Origin: Flavobacteriaceae bacterium
Lineage (GTDB): Bacteria > Bacteroidota > Bacteroidia > Flavobacteriales > Flavobacteriaceae
Direction of reading: 5' to 3'
Assembly (NCBI GenBank): GCA_024763245.1
Contig: JANTFW010000008.1
Coordinates: 1-48,100 of the forward strand
Length of the DNA stretch: 48,100 nucleotides
The position numbers and the translations under genes are program-made. Under the pieces are notes generated by a model, which ran no database searches, was not told the DNA's origin, and was given only the letters and a program-made list of their open reading frames with translations. This document shows positions 46,017-48,100 of this stretch, one piece after another. Within the stretch, counting starts at the first letter, position 1. Each line of letters begins with the position of its first letter.

Positions 46017-46046
46017 AAACTCTTTTCTGTGTAAGTAAAGAAACTT

Positions 46047-46691
46047 ATGACTTTTATGTTGTATCCTATTCGTATGCCTAAATTTGTTCAGCGGCTTTAT
46101 CCTGAATACCTATGGCACATGCCTCGTATGGATAAAACCATCTATCTTACTTTTGATGACGGACCAACTCCTCAAATTACGCATTGGGTATTGGACACGT
46201 TAAAACAATATCAAGCTAAGGCTACTTTTTTTTGTTTGGGAAAAAATATAGTCGCACATCCGGATTTGTTGCATCGTATGATCCAGCATAAACACCAAGT
46301 GGGTAATCATAGTTTTTCGCATCTCATCGGTTGGAAAAACAATAAAAATGTTTATGTTAAAGATGTTGAAAAAACTCAAAGAATTTTAGAAAAAGAGCTT
46401 CCCAATTCCAATTTAAAATTATTTCGCCCACCTTATGGAAAAATCAAAAAATCTCAGGTAAAAATGCTCCGTGCCAAAGGTTATCGCATCGTATTTTGGG
46501 ATGTTTTAAGTGGTGATTTTGACCCAAATCTTAAACCCGATAAGAGTTTACATAAAACCCTAAAACATACCAAAACGGGTAGTATTGTGGTGTTTCACGA
46601 CAGTAAAAAAGCCAAAAATACACTTCAATATGTTCTTCCTAAAGCATTGAAGTATTGGAAATCTCAAGGATACCAATTTAAAACTTTATAA
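46047..46691 (+). CDS. NodB-type polysaccharide deacetylase
   Basis: A 214-residue carbohydrate esterase family 4 domain that removes acetyl groups from sugar polymers. The motifs are TFDDGP (catalytic Asp36 and metal-binding Asp37, starting at Phe36 plus one), GNHSFSHLIGW (metal His88 and His92), FRPPYGK, WDVLSGDFDP and SIVVFHDSKKA. No signal peptide or lipobox is seen; the N-terminus MTFMLYPIRMPKFVQRLYPE is short and basic. It could start at the internal Met4. Peptidoglycan or an exopolysaccharide are possible substrates. It follows the DUF2723 gene by 30 bases. Confidence 0.94.
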   Translation: MTFMLYPIRMPKFVQRLYPEYLWHMPRMDKTIYLTFDDGPTPQITHWVLDTLKQYQAKATFFCLGKNIVAHPDLLHRMIQHKHQVGNHSFSHLIGWKNNKNVYVKDVEKTQRILEKELPNSNLKLFRPPYGKIKKSQVKMLRAKGYRIVFWDVLSGDFDPNLKPDKSLHKTLKHTKTGSIVVFHDSKKAKNTLQYVLPKALKYWKSQGYQFKTL

Positions 46692-46714
46692 ACGAGTAGA
46701 AATCCGGATTTAGA

Positions 46715-47014
46715 TTAAACAAACTGTTGCACCAAACTAATTAAGGTATGGGCATCTTGATTACCACTTTGTCTCCATTTCATTTCACTATCTTTATAGA
46801 TAATATAGGTAGGGTTAGACTTAATACGAAGCGCTTTTGCCAAGGCGTCATTTTTTTCTATGTCAATCTTAATCACTTTGGCTTTATCTCCTAGAGCAGC
46901 AGCCACTTCTCTAAGGGTCGAGGTGGCATAATTCTCCTGAGACTCATCCCAATCGGCATAAAAATCAATCAAAACAGGGACTTCTGATTGTACTAATTCT
47001 CCAAATTTAGACAT
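46715..47014 (-). CDS. Cysteine-less thioredoxin-fold protein
   Basis: A 99-residue thioredoxin-fold protein. The fold is clear (VPVLIDFYADWDESQENY, AKVIKIDIEKNDALAKALRI, cis-Pro region SNPTYIIYK, and the last helix DAHTLISLVQQF), but the active site WCGPC reads WDESQ at 22-26, so both redox Cys are gone (Asp23, Gln26), and no other Cys is present. It cannot exchange disulfides. Flavobacteria commonly carry a similar protein with WNE.. at this site, as I recall. Cytoplasmic, no signal peptide. Role unknown; perhaps a binding or chaperone module. A promoter lies in the end of the upstream gene. Confidence 0.88.
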   Translation of the reverse strand: MSKFGELVQSEVPVLIDFYADWDESQENYATSTLREVAAALGDKAKVIKIDIEKNDALAKALRIKSNPTYIIYKDSEMKWRQSGNQDAHTLISLVQQFV

Positions 47015-47026
47015 CGTTTTAGGGGC

Positions 47027-48100
47027 TTAATAATTTACAAATTTATATGTACCTCTTCCTTCTTTAGCTTGTATTTTTAATACATAAGCTGCTTGAGCAA
47101 ATGTAAAAGGTAAATGAATTTCTTGTACTGACAAACGAGCTGGATCTGCCATTTGATACACCATTTGACCTATACTATTAAACACCTGCACTCCGGTTAA
47201 GGAGACCTCTTTGTCATTTTTAATAACCAATTCGTCATGGGTGTAATATGCCGTAACTAGATTGTTGAGATAATTTTCCACTTCAAGCGGAGATTGGGGT
47301 TGAAAAACAATCTCAAAACGATCGGAGTATATTCCCGGATCCAGATTAACCGTAAAATCGGTATCATTAATTTGATAGGTAGTGTTTTCGTCTTTATCTA
47401 ATACATAAACAGGGCGTGTAAAATTCTCCAGAGCGTCTATCATTATGCGATGCTCTCCGGCATTGGTCACCTTAAGCGTAAAAGGATAGTGTGCTTCCTC
47501 ATTATAAGGTCCTACGCCTTGTATTACATAGGCTAAATTTCTATCGTCATCATCCATCGTAAAATACATTTCATCCGAACCTATATCGATCATTTGACCG
47601 TCGTAACCGTAATCAAAATGGTCTGTTGCCTCTCCGGAAGTAATACTTAATAATAAATATCTGTGTCGTGTATTAGGACTTTCATAACCCAATCTAATAC
47701 GAGATAAGACCCCGTTTGAGAAACTAGCACTTGTTCGTACTTGGGCGGAATTCACCCCCTCTAATTCAAAAGCTCGCTGAGCATTGTTAAATGTTATAGT
47801 ACCTCCTGATGTATTCTCCGAACGAACAATAAACCCCTGTCCAACAGGAATATACCTTTTTGGTAAAATAGATCCGGAACCGGAACCGGAAGTAAAATCT
47901 CCGTGCAAAGAAGCTAGGTTTCCTCCTGAAAGATTATATGTGGCATAGCCTCCTCCATACTCTGTATATACATGGGTATTGATACTCCAATGTTCCCAAT
48001 AGTAAATAGTTCCATCTATTATTTCATTTCCAGCTCCTAAATCGGTGGTGTGATTTCGTATAAATTCATCTGCGTCTAAAGCAGAAGGATACGGATTACC
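47027..48100 (-). CDS. Type IX secreted protein, C-terminal part (partial)
   Basis: The frame is open to the window edge, so at least 357 residues of a larger protein are seen; an internal TTG at 47908 is not a believable start. The visible N-terminal part contains GNPYPSALDADEFIRNHT and YYWEHWS, common in large flavobacterial surface proteins just before the sorting domain. A beta-rich region follows, and the last ~80 residues are a type IX type A sorting domain: VIKNDKEVSLTGVQVFNSIG, QMVYQM and YVLKIQAKEGRGTYKFVNY. The protein is thus expected to pass through SprA and be attached to or released from the cell surface. Its function lies in the missing part. Confidence 0.88.
   Translation of the reverse strand, partial: GNPYPSALDADEFIRNHTTDLGAGNEIIDGTIYYWEHWSINTHVYTEYGGGYATYNLSGGNLASLHGDFTSGSGSGSILPKRYIPVGQGFIVRSENTSGGTITFNNAQRAFELEGVNSAQVRTSASFSNGVLSRIRLGYESPNTRHRYLLLSITSGEATDHFDYGYDGQMIDIGSDEMYFTMDDDDRNLAYVIQGVGPYNEEAHYPFTLKVTNAGEHRIMIDALENFTRPVYVLDKDENTTYQINDTDFTVNLDPGIYSDRFEIVFQPQSPLEVENYLNNLVTAYYTHDELVIKNDKEVSLTGVQVFNSIGQMVYQMADPARLSVQEIHLPFTFAQAAYVLKIQAKEGRGTYKFVNY
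47038..47045 (-). promoter_or_regulatory. -7 promoter box inside the type IX cargo gene
   Basis: TAAATTTG on the minus strand matches TAnnTTTG and lies in the last codons (YKFVNY) of the cargo gene, 24 bases before the thioredoxin-fold gene's ATG. It gives a leader of about 20 bases. Confidence 0.5.

Overview
The window is chromosomal DNA of a low-GC member of the Bacteroidota, most likely a marine-type Flavobacteriaceae. The evidence is a full-length SprA (gliding and type IX secretion translocon), a secreted protein ending in a type IX sorting domain, small proteins of the flavobacterial DUF6341 and DUF6427 type, and many promoters with the Bacteroidota -7 box TAnnTTTG placed 15-30 bases before start codons. 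Most of the window is housekeeping DNA. I see no CRISPR array, prophage, insertion sequence or clear new defence system.

Layout. 1-500: tRNA-Gly(GCC) and tRNA-Leu(UAA) with a promoter and a terminator. 540-2012: a decayed TonB-dependent receptor and the tail of a second gene, both cut at nearly the same point. 2030-9752 (minus): a DUF481 outer-membrane barrel, leuS, and a large exported TPR/DUF3857/transglutaminase-like protein. 9928-11287 (plus): pyrH and frr. 11414-13078 (minus): two tandem TonB paralogues. 13160-21703 (minus): ruvA-sprA-gcvH-vanZ, tightly packed. 21797-23030: a small HEKIH membrane protein divergent from panB. 23089-23665: a decayed lipoprotein gene. 23740-25951: an operon DUF6341-trmB-alkyltransferase-like protein, divergent from DUF6427 across a 41-base gap holding two abutting promoters. 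25972-26622: upp. 26823-34020 (minus): tetR and a YbhGFSR-type export operon (TolC, HlyD, two ABC ATPases, two permeases) with a start-less membrane fragment at its end. 34212-35555: a serine hydrolase. 35609-39257 (minus): sufBCD. 39479-41551: KtrB/KtrA potassium uptake. 41684-46691: CapA-like protein, DUF2723 membrane protein and NodB-type deacetylase. 46715-48100 (minus): a cysteine-less thioredoxin-fold protein and the C-terminal part of a type IX cargo protein that runs off the window.

The most notable observations are: a heterodimeric YbhF-type ATPase pair whose degenerate Q-loop, H-loop and signature motif should all fall in one composite ATP site; two -7 boxes meeting at TTTGCAAA so that the divergent promoters exclude each other; an alkyltransferase-like protein with Ala in place of the reactive Cys; two gene remnants truncated at one junction next to the tRNA genes; a likely leaderless gene; an open 38-codon frame after the stop of the DUF3857 gene that ends on the leuS start; and a promoter embedded in a type IX sorting-domain sequence. 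All calls come from reading the sequence; no database search was run.
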